Notes: generated by a model not told the origin, from the letters alone. Positions 23,098 through 32,366 are shown, counted from the stretch's first letter. The stretch: DNA of 36,180 bases from Bacteroidaceae bacterium (GCA_024398635.1 JAKSIV010000022.1:1-36180), one strand, 5' to 3'. Made by a program: numbers and translations.

Positions 23098-24426
23098 TTA
23101 TCGTCTCATCATTGAACCCAGGTTAGGTAACTTGGCGCCTGCCACGTTCTTCATCATCTTGCGGGTTTGCTCAAACTGCTTGAGCATGCGGTTGAGCTCG
23201 GCAAGCGGAACACCGCTGCCCTTTGCTATGCGGTTACGGCGTGACTGGCTCTTGTCCAAAAGCTCAGGGTTGCTGCGCTCCTGCGGGGTCATAGAGTAAA
23301 TCATGGCTTCTATACCCTTGAAAGCATTGTCATCTATGTCAATATCCTTGATGGCCTTGCCAACTCCGGGTATCATGCCCATAATGTCCTTCATGTTACC
23401 CATCTTCTTGATCTGACCTATCTGCTCCAGGAAGTCGTTGAAATCAAACTTGCCCTTGCCCATCTTTTTCTGGAGGCGCTTGGCCTGCTCGGCATCAAAG
23501 TTTTCCTGTGCACGCTCCACGAACGATACAATATCGCCCATGCCCAGGATACGGTCTGCCATACGCTCGGGGTGGAAGACATCGAATGCATCCATCTTCT
23601 CGCCGGTACCGACAAACTTGATGGGCTTATTGATGACGGTTCGTATGGACAGGGCGGCACCGCCGCGGGTGTCACCGTCAAGTTTTGTCAGAATTACACC
23701 ACTGAAATCCAGACGCTCATTGAACTCACGTGCGGTGTTGACGGCATCCTGACCGGTCATGGAGTCAACCACAAAGAGTATCTCATTGGGAGTTACGGCC
23801 TCCTTGATGGCGGTTATCTCCTGCATCATCATCTCGTCAATGGCCAGACGGCCGGCGGTATCGATGATGATTACGTCATAACCTTTGGCGCGAGCCTCCT
23901 TGATTGCGTTCTGTGCAATCTCGACAGGTTTGTTATTGCCAGGCTCGGTATATACGGTTACGCCTATCTGCTCACCCAGAACTTTGAGCTGGTCGATAGC
24001 GGCGGGACGGTAGACGTCGCAGGCTGCAAGCAGCGGCTTCTTGGCACGCTTGGTCTTGAGCAGGTTGGCAAGTTTGGCACTGAAGGTGGTCTTACCGGAA
24101 CCCTGCAGACCGGCCATCAGGATGACGGCGGGATGTCCCTTGATGTCGATATCGACGGCCTCGCCGCCCATCAGGGTCGCAAGTTCGTCATGTACCACTT
24201 TGACCATCAACTGGCCGGGACGGACCGATGTGAGCACGTTCATGCCCAGGGCTTTCTCCTTTACGGTATCGGTGAACTGCTTGGCTACCTTGTAGTTGAC
24301 ATCGGCATCAAGCAATGCCTTACGAACGTCCTTTAGGGTTTCGGCTACGTTGACTTCGGTGATCTTGCCTTCACCTTTAAGTATCTTGAGTGACCTTTCA
24401 AGTCTTTCGGATAGATTTTCGAACAT
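23098..24426 (-). CDS. ffh: Signal recognition particle GTPase Ffh (SRP54)
   Basis: A 442-residue protein that binds signal sequences and SRP RNA and delivers nascent membrane proteins to FtsY. N-domain at 1-85; GTPase motifs GLQGSGKTTFSAKL (P-loop), DVYRPAAIDQL, DTAGRL, TKLDGDTRGGAALS and GTGEKMDAF; the M-domain begins at GMGDIVSFVE and includes the RNA-binding SQSRRNRIAKGSG. The C-terminal Met-rich tail (LKQFEQTRKMMKN) is present. All motifs are canonical. A -7 element (TAACTTTG, minus) lies 20 bp upstream within an inverted repeat. The SRP RNA gene is not in the window. Confidence 0.97.
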   Translation of the reverse strand: MFENLSERLERSLKILKGEGKITEVNVAETLKDVRKALLDADVNYKVAKQFTDTVKEKALGMNVLTSVRPGQLMVKVVHDELATLMGGEAVDIDIKGHPAVILMAGLQGSGKTTFSAKLANLLKTKRAKKPLLAACDVYRPAAIDQLKVLGEQIGVTVYTEPGNNKPVEIAQNAIKEARAKGYDVIIIDTAGRLAIDEMMMQEITAIKEAVTPNEILFVVDSMTGQDAVNTAREFNERLDFSGVILTKLDGDTRGGAALSIRTVINKPIKFVGTGEKMDAFDVFHPERMADRILGMGDIVSFVERAQENFDAEQAKRLQKKMGKGKFDFNDFLEQIGQIKKMGNMKDIMGMIPGVGKAIKDIDIDDNAFKGIEAMIYSMTPQERSNPELLDKSQSRRNRIAKGSGVPLAELNRMLKQFEQTRKMMKNVAGAKLPNLGSMMRR

Positions 24427-24440
24427 GGACTTTTTGTTTT

Positions 24441-24471
24441 AGGTCGCAAAGTTAGTAAAATTTAGCGACCT
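24441..24471 (-). promoter_or_regulatory. ffh promoter inside an inverted repeat
   Basis: AGGTCGC (24441-24447) and GCGACCT (24465-24471) form a perfect 7-bp inverted repeat with a 17-base loop. The loop contains the ffh -7 element TAACTTTG (minus strand, 24447-24454, sharing one base with the arm). The far arm overlaps the last codons of the glucanotransferase gene. It could be a weak terminator for that gene or a site affecting ffh. Confidence 0.5.
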
Positions 24472-26579
24472 GAAAGATAAAGCATCTGGCGGATTTCGTC
24501 GTTGAATTTACGTGCGGAGCAGAGTTTTTCAAGGGTAAGATGCATGCGGTAGTGCCAGTAGTTATTGGGATCGGCAGGGACGTTGATACGTTCTGATGCC
24601 GGATCCTTGTATCGAAGCGAACTGCTCATGGAAAGCCAGTCCTGAAGCGGGAATATAGCCAGCATGGAGGGCGATGCCAGATGGGCCGATATGACGCTGG
24701 TGCATGCTGCCACAGTGGCTTTCTTTGCCGATATCACGCTGTTGGGCTCCATCTCATCCTCAATCCATGTGCGCAACACACTCATATCGTGAGTCGATGT
24801 GGTGCAGACCGACATGTAGGGGTAGGTGGCGGGGTCCGATACGGTTACGCCCATGTTCTTGGGCATACGCTGTACCTCAAGGGCCAGGATGCGCAGACGG
24901 TCCATGATCTCGGGGACGCAGGCGGGAATCATACCCAGATCCTCACCGCATACAAGCATATCGGTAGCATCAATGAGAGTGGGTAGTTTGGACATGGCGG
25001 AGTCGCTCCAGAAATTATTGTTGCGGCTGTAGTAGAATTCGTCGTGAATGCTGCGGAATGAGGCTTGTTCATTCTCCGGCAGCCATCTGAAAACGGCTGT
25101 GTCAAAGGCGTTTATGCGCGGATGATATGTGCCGGGCCGATGCATGTCCTCAAGAAAGAGTACGTTGGTCTCAGGGGTGCCGGCGGGTGCTGTGGCATGC
25201 TGTGCGGGACTGAACGGGAAACCGCGGTCCCATAGCTCCTGAGGAGTGTAGGTGAGAGCGGGATTGAATCGTCCCATAAGGCCGCTGTTATACTGGAGCG
25301 GAACTTCCCATATGCGGAAGAATCCCAACAAATGGTCTATGCGGTATGCATCAAAGTAATCGGCCATCTTGCGGAACCGGGCTACGAACCAGGCGTATCC
25401 GTCACGGGCCATATTGTCCCAGTTGTAAGTAGGCATTCCCCATTTCTGACCATCTACAGCAAAGGCATCGGGCGGAGCTCCGGCCTGGCAGTCGGTGTGG
25501 AACAGCTCGGGATGTATCCAGACATCACAGCTGTGACGGTTCACTCCGATGGGTATGTCACCTTTCAGGAGTATGCCTTTGCGGTTAGCATATTTCTTTA
25601 CATCTGTGAGTTGTTTGTCAAGATGGAACTGTATGAAATAATGCTTGCGGATTTCGTGGTAATGCACTCCTCCGGAAGTACAGTACCTGTCCAACAGGTT
25701 GGGACCGAACTCCGACTCTTTCCACTGGTGGAAATCGGCTGTGCCGTATTTGTCACGCAGGAAGCAGTAGAGTGCATAAGGTTCCAGCCAGGAACGGTTT
25801 GCATTGAAGAAGGCCCTGTATTCCTTGCTCTTGAAACATTGCTCGCCGAATTCTGCATATAGCCGGTCAAGATAGTCACTTTTGAGCTTGAAAACCCTCT
25901 CGTAATCTATGGCGGGCAGAGCATTCAGTGACTTGCGTTCCTTCTCTATGTTTTTGAGATATTTTTTGTCACTGAGTGTCCCGACAAGTTCCAGGTCAAT
26001 GTATATCGGGTTGAGGGCGAATGATGAGTTGGCGCTGTAGGGGTAGGAGTCCCTCCATGTGCCGGTCATGGTGGTGTCATTGACCGGCAGTGTCTGTATG
26101 ATACTCTGTCCTGTAGCGGCAGCCCAATCCACAAGAAGCTTCAGGTCTGTAAATTGGCCTATTCCGAAATCCCTCTCTGACCGGAGTGAAAAAACCGGGA
26201 TGGCTGTACCGGCATCTTTCCATCGTGGGCGGTGGTTGTGATGGACGTAAGGTATGGCCACGGTACGCTGTTCCATCTCACTTCCGTGATAGTCCTTCCA
26301 ACGGTCCGAGAGCACGAGCCGCTTGGCGCGTGTAAAAGGGATAGAGTGGAGTGAGCCCTCCTCACGACGGGTTATCGTGCCATCGGTCTGGACCACGTAG
26401 CAATAGGTGACATCTCCTGCTGCAAGTTCGTCATCATCGATCTCATAGTCGGTGAACCATGTACCCTGGCCGTTGTTGTACATGTCAAGGCATAAAACCG
26501 AACCGTCAGCCATGTTGAGGCACAGGAACAGGTTCTCACCCCAGCGGGTTATGTATTCTATCTGGAAATGTATCTGCAT
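24462..26579 (-). CDS. malQ: 4-alpha-glucanotransferase (GH77) with one starch-binding-like N-terminal module
   Basis: A 705-residue amylomaltase that transfers 4-alpha-glucan segments during maltodextrin and glycogen metabolism. Residues 1-95 look like a CBM20-type module (IEYITRWGENLFL, TYCYVVQTDGTITRREEG). The GH77 barrel begins at AIPVFSLRSERDFGIGQF (126-143). Catalytic residues: nucleophile Asp415 in AYRIDHLLGF, acid/base Glu546 in VCGEDLGM, and Asp598 in TSTHDMS. The long 250-loop signature GAPPDAFAVDGQKWGMPTYNW is there in part (GAPPDAF and QKWGMP). Bacteroides relatives are usually near 890 residues with two CBM20 modules; here the second is absent. It has its own -7 element, TATTTTTG (minus, 26599-26606). 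Confidence 0.9.
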   Translation of the reverse strand: MQIHFQIEYITRWGENLFLCLNMADGSVLCLDMYNNGQGTWFTDYEIDDDELAAGDVTYCYVVQTDGTITRREEGSLHSIPFTRAKRLVLSDRWKDYHGSEMEQRTVAIPYVHHNHRPRWKDAGTAIPVFSLRSERDFGIGQFTDLKLLVDWAAATGQSIIQTLPVNDTTMTGTWRDSYPYSANSSFALNPIYIDLELVGTLSDKKYLKNIEKERKSLNALPAIDYERVFKLKSDYLDRLYAEFGEQCFKSKEYRAFFNANRSWLEPYALYCFLRDKYGTADFHQWKESEFGPNLLDRYCTSGGVHYHEIRKHYFIQFHLDKQLTDVKKYANRKGILLKGDIPIGVNRHSCDVWIHPELFHTDCQAGAPPDAFAVDGQKWGMPTYNWDNMARDGYAWFVARFRKMADYFDAYRIDHLLGFFRIWEVPLQYNSGLMGRFNPALTYTPQELWDRGFPFSPAQHATAPAGTPETNVLFLEDMHRPGTYHPRINAFDTAVFRWLPENEQASFRSIHDEFYYSRNNNFWSDSAMSKLPTLIDATDMLVCGEDLGMIPACVPEIMDRLRILALEVQRMPKNMGVTVSDPATYPYMSVCTTSTHDMSVLRTWIEDEMEPNSVISAKKATVAACTSVISAHLASPSMLAIFPLQDWLSMSSSLRYKDPASERINVPADPNNYWHYRMHLTLEKLCSARKFNDEIRQMLYLSGR

Positions 26580-26792
26580 AATAGTCCTACCGAATGCACA
26601 AAAATAGTAGTATTTGCGGAAAAAAACGTGACGGAATTCTGATGATTTTAAAGGTTTTCAACCGAATGCGGAAAGTTATCAACAATTGCCAAAAAATGGC
26701 CCTGTTTTCTTTTACATTTTTTCGCGTGAAATTATTTTTGCTAACACGTTGAAACAGAATTAAACAAATCATAACCAAAATAGTTATCAATC
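26580..26792. promoter_or_regulatory. Divergent promoters of malQ and uraA
   Basis: On the minus strand TATTTTTG at 26599-26606 ends 19 bp before the malQ ATG. On the plus strand TATTTTTG at 26733-26740 with TTTA at 26711-26714 (18-bp spacing) serves uraA, giving a leader of about 45 nt. The AT-rich middle has no gene. Confidence 0.55.
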
Positions 26793-28181
26793 ATGGAGTT
26801 AAAACAGGAAGGCATCTATGATGCCAGTACCCTTGGTGGTGGTAAGATGTTTGTGTTGGGATGCCAGCACATGTTCGCTATGTTCGGCGCTACCGTTCTG
26901 GTACCGCTTCTTACTGGTCTGTCTGTATCGGCTACACTGCTGTTCGCAGGTATCGGCACACTGATTTTCCATCTGTTCACAAAGATGAAGGTTCCTGCAT
27001 TCTTGGGTTCTTCATTTGCATTCCTTGGCGGTTATGCAGCTGTAAAGGAGTTCGGCGTAGGTCTTGGTCTTACTGAAGCTGTTTCTCTGACTTACGCATG
27101 CATCGGCGTGTTCTGCGCAGGTCTTCTCTATTTCGTACTGGCCGCACTGTTCAAGTTCTACGGTGTACGTCGTACCATGAGGTTCTTCCCGCCTGTGGTA
27201 ACCGGTCCTATCATCATTTCAATAGGTCTGATCCTGTCATCAAGTGCCATCAACAACTGCCAGAGCAACTGGTGGATCGCACTGCTGGCTATCGTGATCA
27301 TCGTGATTTGCAACATCTTCGGTAAGGGCATGATAAAGATCATTCCTATCATCCTGGGTGTTATCGGCTCATATATCGTAGCCGCATGCTTCGGTCAGGT
27401 TGATTTCTCAGCCGTTAAGGATGCTGCATGGTTCGGAATGCCTTTTGCATGGGAGAACACAGCATTCGCAGTTCTCAAGAATCCTGACTGGTCATTCGTA
27501 TGGACTGCAATCATCGCTATCGTTCCTATTGCTTTTGCTACCATGATTGAGCATATCGGTGATATCGCCGCCATCTCATCAACCTGTAACCGCAACTACA
27601 TTGCCGATCCCGGTCTGCACCGCACTCTTTTAGGTGACGGCTGCGCTACCGCTCTGGCAGCTCTGTTCGGTGCTCCTGCAAACACCACATACGGTGAGAA
27701 TACAGGCGTGCTCAATCTGACCAAGGTGTTTGATCCCAAGGTTGTACGCATTGCAGCATGTCTGGCTATCGTATTCTCATTCTGCCCCAAGTTCGCACAG
27801 ATTATCTACGCAATGCCTGTTGCAACGGTAGGTGGTGTGTCGCTGGTGCTTTACGGTATGATTTCGGCAGTAGGTGTACGTAACCTGGTTGAGAACGAGG
27901 TTGACTTTACCAACAACCGCAACGTGCTCATAGCAGCTCTGATTCTGGTGCTGGCCATCGGTATCAACTTTGGTCCCGGCAGCATTTCATTCGGTAAGAT
28001 TTCTCTGTCAGGTCTGGCTGTTGCCGCTCTGGTAGGTATCATCCTGAATGCTGTTCTTCCCGGCAACGACTTCCACTTTACAAGCGATTACGCCAGCGGC
28101 AAGCGCGCTACTGCCGAGGGTCAGGATCTGCCTGAGGAGTTCAAGAAGCCTCTGCACGACTATCCCAAGTACAACGGTTAA
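26793..28181 (+). CDS. uraA: Uracil permease (NCS2 family)
   Basis: A 462-residue inner-membrane transporter with about 14 hydrophobic segments, importing uracil with protons. NCS2 markers: LGCQHMFAMFGATVLVP near the N-terminus (Q-H-x-x-A-M-F-G-A typical of UraA), GSSFAFLGGY, FFPPVVTGPIIISIG, then AFATMIEHIGD, the substrate-binding Glu in that segment and GAPANTTYGENTG with its second Glu. This pattern matches UraA rather than xanthine or uric acid permeases. The next gene is an outer-membrane Tsx-like protein 44 bp on, followed by a purine permease, so the run looks like a nucleobase uptake operon. Confidence 0.93.
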   Translation: MELKQEGIYDASTLGGGKMFVLGCQHMFAMFGATVLVPLLTGLSVSATLLFAGIGTLIFHLFTKMKVPAFLGSSFAFLGGYAAVKEFGVGLGLTEAVSLTYACIGVFCAGLLYFVLAALFKFYGVRRTMRFFPPVVTGPIIISIGLILSSSAINNCQSNWWIALLAIVIIVICNIFGKGMIKIIPIILGVIGSYIVAACFGQVDFSAVKDAAWFGMPFAWENTAFAVLKNPDWSFVWTAIIAIVPIAFATMIEHIGDIAAISSTCNRNYIADPGLHRTLLGDGCATALAALFGAPANTTYGENTGVLNLTKVFDPKVVRIAACLAIVFSFCPKFAQIIYAMPVATVGGVSLVLYGMISAVGVRNLVENEVDFTNNRNVLIAALILVLAIGINFGPGSISFGKISLSGLAVAALVGIILNAVLPGNDFHFTSDYASGKRATAEGQDLPEEFKKPLHDYPKYNG

Positions 28182-28225
28182 TTATTATTCATCATAATTC
28201 ATTTATTAACTCTAAAAGTTCTGAT

Positions 28226-28975
28226 ATGAAAAAAATCGTGGCTTTTGCAGGATTCAGCCTGCTCGCAGTAGGTGCTTTTGCACAGACAAATCTCCAGGTT
28301 TTCTATGATTTCGGAGAGAACCGTAAGCATGTTACCACTACTCTTGAGATGTTCAAGAGCGATGATTGGGGTAGCACATTCTTCTTTGTTGATTATGACT
28401 ATTACAACAAGGATTACCGTGACGAGGAAGTTGCAGGTGTAAAGATCCATCCTAATACTTATGGTGCCCGCAGCAGCTATTTTGAGATTGCACGTTCTCT
28501 CAACTTCTGGCAGGAGTCAAGCCTTGGTGCACTGAGCGCACATATCGAGTTCAACGGTGGTGTAGGTTTCGGCAGCCGCAACTGGTTGTTCGGTGCTGAG
28601 TATTTCCTGCACAACGACGATTTCTCAAACACATTCACATTTGAGCTTCTGTACAAGACCTTCAAGGGTTCAGAGAGCCATCTGCCTCTGCAGTTCACAT
28701 TTGTATGGGGTATGAACAACCTGCTTGGCGTAGAGGGTCTTAAGTTCTCAGGTTTTGCCGATATCTGGGGTGAGGATACTTACCTCTGGGCCGATAGGGA
28801 CAAGTGCGAGAGTTCACTTACATTCATTTCAGAGCCTCAGCTTTGGTACAACGTAGGTCAGTTCTTCAACTGCCCCAATCTGAGCGCCGGCTGCGAGGTT
28901 GAGCTGAGCTATAACTTTGCATACAACGAGGGCTTCATGTTCAATCCCTGCGTAGGTCTTAAGTGGGATTTCTAA
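28226..28975 (+). CDS. DUF5020 / Tsx-like outer-membrane nucleoside channel
   Basis: A 249-residue protein with a signal peptide (MKKIVAFAGFSLLAVGAFAQ) and a mature part of alternating amphipathic strands rich in Phe, Tyr and Trp, ending in the outer-membrane type strand GLKWDF with terminal Phe. It resembles DUF5020, the Bacteroidetes branch of the Tsx family of 12-stranded nucleoside channels (NLQVFYDFGENRKHVTTTLE; FFFVDYDYYNKD). Position between a uracil permease and a purine permease strongly supports a role in nucleoside or nucleobase passage across the outer membrane, but specificity is inferred from context. Confidence 0.82.
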   Translation: MKKIVAFAGFSLLAVGAFAQTNLQVFYDFGENRKHVTTTLEMFKSDDWGSTFFFVDYDYYNKDYRDEEVAGVKIHPNTYGARSSYFEIARSLNFWQESSLGALSAHIEFNGGVGFGSRNWLFGAEYFLHNDDFSNTFTFELLYKTFKGSESHLPLQFTFVWGMNNLLGVEGLKFSGFADIWGEDTYLWADRDKCESSLTFISEPQLWYNVGQFFNCPNLSAGCEVELSYNFAYNEGFMFNPCVGLKWDF

Positions 28976-29010
28976 TAAGGTATATGGTATAACTTTAAAA
29001 CAATACAGTT

Positions 29011-30312
29011 ATGTCATTTCTTAAAGTTTTAGGGTTTGATCCCGCCAAGCACAATGTCAAGACTGAGATTGTAGCCGGTATCACCACTTTCCTGACAATG
29101 GCTTACATCCTTGCAGTCAACCCCGATATTTTCGGTGCACTGGAGGGTATGGGTATGCCTAGAGGCGCCGTATTTACCGCCACAGCTCTTGCTGCCATTG
29201 TAGGTACTTTGTTTATGGCTGTGTACGCCAAGAAGCCTTATGCACTTGCTCCCGGACTGGGCCTCAATGCATTCTTTGTTTACACTGTATGCCTCACCAT
29301 GGGTTACAGCTGGCAGTTTGCTTTGACAGCCGTCCTTATTGAAGGTATCATTTTTATCGTTCTTACCGCAACCAACGTCCGTGAGGCTATCATCAATGCC
29401 ATTCCGTCAGCAATGAAGAGTGCTGTAAGCGCCGGTATCGGTCTGTTCATAGCATTCATCGGTATGGTTAATGCCGGTATCATCGTTGATGACGGCGGTA
29501 CAATCATTGCCCTGGGTAATATCACCAGCGGTACAGCTCTGCTTGCTCTGGTGGGTCTGGTCATCACTTCCGTGATGATGATCCTTAAGGTGCCCGGTTC
29601 AATCCTGATCGGTATCATCGTTACCGCTATCATCGGTATACCGTTCGGTATCACCAAGTTTGACGGTGTGGTAAGTTCAGTTCCTTCGGTCGTACCTATT
29701 CTCTGCAAGTTTGAGTGGCATAACATCTTCTCTGTCGATATGCTGATTGTTGTGTTTACATTCCTGTTCATAGATATGTTTGACACAATCGGAACTGTTA
29801 TCGGCATATCAAAGAAGGCCAATGCCATCAATCCTGACGGTACAATTCCCGGTGTAAAGAAGGTTCTTATGGCCGATGCCATTGCAACCGTTGCAGGTGC
29901 AGCTTTCGGTACCAGCACAACTACCACTTATGTTGAGAGTGCATCAGGTGTCGCTTCGGGCGGACGTACAGGTCTGACCTCATTTACGGTAGCAATATGC
30001 TTTGCAATCGCACTGTTCTTTGCTCCCGTATTCCTGGGTATCCCGTCAGCAGCAACAGCTCCTGCTCTGATCCTGGTAGGTGTAATGATGATGTCATCCA
30101 TCCTGGATGTTGACTTCAATGATTTCTCAGAGTGCATACCTGCTTACATCACAATGGTTGTGATGCCTTTGGCATACAGCATCTCTGACGGTATCATGCT
30201 GGGCCTTATCTCTTATGTTGTACTGAACGCCCTTACAGGTAAGTTCAAGAAGATCAGCATAATGATGTGGGTTCTTACAGCTCTGTTCATTCTGCGTTAC
30301 ATATTGCTGTAA
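29011..30312 (+). CDS. Purine nucleobase permease (AzgA-like NCS2)
   Basis: A 433-residue inner-membrane protein with about 12-13 hydrophobic segments. AzgA-subfamily markers: VAGITTFLTMAYILAVNP at the N-terminus, YALAPGLGLNAFF, AIPSAMKSAVSAGIGLFIAFIG, FLFIDMFDTIGT with the acidic substrate site, GTSTTTTYVESASGV and GGRTGLTS. The subfamily carries adenine, guanine and hypoxanthine. It lies 35 bp after the Tsx-like gene and is followed by a strong terminator. The hypoxanthine phosphoribosyltransferase gene 2.2 kb downstream could use the imported bases. Confidence 0.92.
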   Translation: MSFLKVLGFDPAKHNVKTEIVAGITTFLTMAYILAVNPDIFGALEGMGMPRGAVFTATALAAIVGTLFMAVYAKKPYALAPGLGLNAFFVYTVCLTMGYSWQFALTAVLIEGIIFIVLTATNVREAIINAIPSAMKSAVSAGIGLFIAFIGMVNAGIIVDDGGTIIALGNITSGTALLALVGLVITSVMMILKVPGSILIGIIVTAIIGIPFGITKFDGVVSSVPSVVPILCKFEWHNIFSVDMLIVVFTFLFIDMFDTIGTVIGISKKANAINPDGTIPGVKKVLMADAIATVAGAAFGTSTTTTYVESASGVASGGRTGLTSFTVAICFAIALFFAPVFLGIPSAATAPALILVGVMMMSSILDVDFNDFSECIPAYITMVVMPLAYSISDGIMLGLISYVVLNALTGKFKKISIMMWVLTALFILRYILL

Positions 30313-30333
30313 CCTTAGATTGACAGAAAGATT

Positions 30334-30366
30334 AAGGGCGGTTCCTTTTGGAGCCGCCCTTATTTT
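30334..30366. terminator. Bidirectional terminator after the nucleobase permease operon
   Basis: AAGGGCGG (30334-30341) pairs with CCGCCCTT (30354-30361) around a 12-base loop, followed by ATTTTT. It can also serve the convergent DUF4831 gene. Confidence 0.88.
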
Positions 30367-30381
30367 TGATATGTGTGCCGG

Positions 30382-31461
30382 TTATTCGTTGATCCCTTTT
30401 ACATTACCTGTCGTAGTGTCGAAAGTTATCTTGGTATCGGCATTCTTTCCCATAATGGTTGATGATACGACTTCAACCTTTCCGAACTGCGCTATCTGTA
30501 CGTCCTGCTCTACGAAAGAGATACGGTTGTTGTATATCTTGACGAACGCGCGTCCGGGAATGCGGTAATAGAGGAAAGGGGAGTCCTTTTTGGCGGATGT
30601 TTTTTTCTGCTTGCTGGAATTCACTCCATAACCTTCGGCCATTTTTCTGTCAGTGATGTCTATCCATACGGGTTCACCAGCCAGATTGTCTACGGGAAGG
30701 ACTCCAAGTTTGGTCGAGAAACGGAACAGGATCTGTTTGTTTATTGATTCGTCGGGAGTGACGTTGATGGTAAAGGTTACGTCCTGGGTCTCACGGGTGC
30801 CGTTGAATAATGTCAGCAGTGCGGTTTCTTGAGCTGAAAGTGATTCAAGCATGTATTTGAGCGACTCACCGTCAGTAGGCGCGAAATCGGACTGCCCGCG
30901 TGTTATGGCGTTGCGGCTTTCACGGATGTTGTATATCTCCTTCGCAGTGAGCTCTGCCATTTTTGCCGTAGAGCCGGCCATAAGTATCTCTTCGGTCATA
31001 AACTCCTGTGGGTTGAGCCTCTTCTCCTTATCCTTGACCGGTGCCGGGGCGGTCTGTGAAACCGTTTCCTTAACGCGTACATTTACGGCCGACAGAATGC
31101 CATCATTGGTAAGTTCTATATAAGGCCTGTTGCCTTTTGCAGGAAAAGTCAGCGTATATAGCTTGTCCTTATCTGGAATACCGGTTTCAGATATGCTTAT
31201 ATCGGTTATTGTCCAAACCTCTTCGGCTTTGTCTTTTACGTCGTTCAGGCGAAGATAACGCTCGGCATAGCGTGAGAATTCGCCGGGCTTAAATATCTGC
31301 TTTTGTGCGGTTACCGTGACAGTGAGCTGGGTCTTGGGAAGCCAGTAGGATACCGCATCCTGTGTAATGCCAGGCTGATAGGGGGCAGAGGTGCCTTGTG
31401 ACGATGCGGTCAGAACCGATAACAGCAACCCAGCTGTGAGGGTCAGAGTCTTTATTTTCAT
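30382..31461 (-). CDS. DUF4831 family secreted protein
   Basis: A 359-residue protein started at the ATG at 31461, which opens a signal peptide (MKIKTLTLTAGLLLSVLTASSQ) and forms an ATGA overlap with the stop of the upstream gene; a start ten codons earlier would lie inside that gene. The mature part has the DUF4831 layout: YWLPKTQLTVTVTA, PGEFSRYAERYL, a predicted beta-rich middle with ILMAGSTAKMAELTAKEIYNIRE (landmarks MAGSTAKMAE and IYNIRE) and LLTLFNGTRETQ. The end reads VEVVSSTIMGKNADTKITFD. Function is unknown. It is co-transcribed with nnrD. Confidence 0.85.
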   Translation of the reverse strand: MKIKTLTLTAGLLLSVLTASSQGTSAPYQPGITQDAVSYWLPKTQLTVTVTAQKQIFKPGEFSRYAERYLRLNDVKDKAEEVWTITDISISETGIPDKDKLYTLTFPAKGNRPYIELTNDGILSAVNVRVKETVSQTAPAPVKDKEKRLNPQEFMTEEILMAGSTAKMAELTAKEIYNIRESRNAITRGQSDFAPTDGESLKYMLESLSAQETALLTLFNGTRETQDVTFTINVTPDESINKQILFRFSTKLGVLPVDNLAGEPVWIDITDRKMAEGYGVNSSKQKKTSAKKDSPFLYYRIPGRAFVKIYNNRISFVEQDVQIAQFGKVEVVSSTIMGKNADTKITFDTTTGNVKGINE

Positions 31462-32366
31462 AGTGCTGATGTTTTTTCTGTTTGTTTCCATGCCTGTGAC
31501 AGGCTGTTTGCGATGTCGCCCGATGACATGGCGGTCATGCTGAGTTCGCGGGCGGCGATATCACCTGCCAGTCCATGTATATATACCGCAATAAGAGCGG
31601 CTTGTCCTTTATGATATCCCTGTGCAAGCAGTGCGAGGACGATTCCGGTCAGTACATCTCCCGAACCACCCGTGGCCATACCGGGATTGCCGGTGGTGTT
31701 TACATACATCGTTCCGTTTGGGGATATGGTTATGGTGGGAGCACCTTTGACTATCACTGTGATATGGTTGTCGGATGCAAGCGCACGGGCTTTTTGAATC
31801 ATATCGCTCCAATCAGCGGCTGGGCCTGTAAGACGTTGCAGTTCGCCGGGGTGGGGCGTGATAATAGAATCTGCAGGAATGTACTCCAGCAGGTATCTGC
31901 TTTTAGCAATTATGTTCATGGCGTCGGCATCAAGTACCAAGGGAAATGATGCATTCTTGAGCAATTTTTCCAGAATGGCTGTCTGTGACTCATCCTGGCC
32001 CAATCCGGGGCCGGCTCCGATGGCATTGTATCGGCTTAGGTCTGTGTTGGCATAGAGGTCATCTGCCGCGATGGTCATTGCCTCCGGAACGGAAATCTGC
32101 AAAATGTCATTGTTGCACGATGGTGTGCAGACGGTGAGAAGCCCTACGCCCGAGTGCAGGCAAGCCTTGGCCGAAAGGACTGCGGCGCCGGCCATTCCGC
32201 GGCTGCCGGCATAGAGCAGTGCATGACCGAACGATCCCTTGTGAGCCTTTGGGTCACGGGGTTTCAGCAATGATTGCACATAATCTGCACCGACGGTAAT
32301 GATATCGTCGGATGAGTATGTCCTACGCAACTCCTTTATGCATTCCTTAACTAGAACTTGGTCCAT
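31458..32366 (-). CDS. nnrD: ADP/ATP-dependent NAD(P)H-hydrate dehydratase, epimerase domain absent
   Basis: A 302-residue protein of the YjeF C-terminal (CARKD) family that repairs hydrated NADH and NADPH. Landmarks: LLKPRDPKAHKGSFGHALL, AGSRGMAGAAVLSAKA, GAGPGLG, LDADAMNI, TPHPGELQRL, VKGAPTITI and the C-terminal GNPGMATGGSGDVLTGI with the catalytic Asp. In most Bacteroidales this domain is the second half of a roughly 500-residue protein whose first half is the NnrE epimerase. Here only about 30 residues precede it, and the 141 bp upstream hold no epimerase. Either the epimerase is encoded elsewhere or it was lost. -7 element TACATTTG (minus) is at 32387-32394. Confidence 0.9.
   Translation of the reverse strand: MDQVLVKECIKELRRTYSSDDIITVGADYVQSLLKPRDPKAHKGSFGHALLYAGSRGMAGAAVLSAKACLHSGVGLLTVCTPSCNNDILQISVPEAMTIAADDLYANTDLSRYNAIGAGPGLGQDESQTAILEKLLKNASFPLVLDADAMNIIAKSRYLLEYIPADSIITPHPGELQRLTGPAADWSDMIQKARALASDNHITVIVKGAPTITISPNGTMYVNTTGNPGMATGGSGDVLTGIVLALLAQGYHKGQAALIAVYIHGLAGDIAARELSMTAMSSGDIANSLSQAWKQTEKTSAL

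Noticed and set aside
22090..23115. 341-codon plus-strand frame
   Set aside because: Complete overlap with folD, whose motifs are unambiguous; composition reflects the antisense of folD.
23572..24336. 254-codon plus-strand frame
   Set aside because: Antisense shadow of ffh; no motifs.
29304..29927. 207-codon minus-strand frame in the purine permease gene
   Set aside because: Antisense shadow within a gene with clear AzgA motifs.
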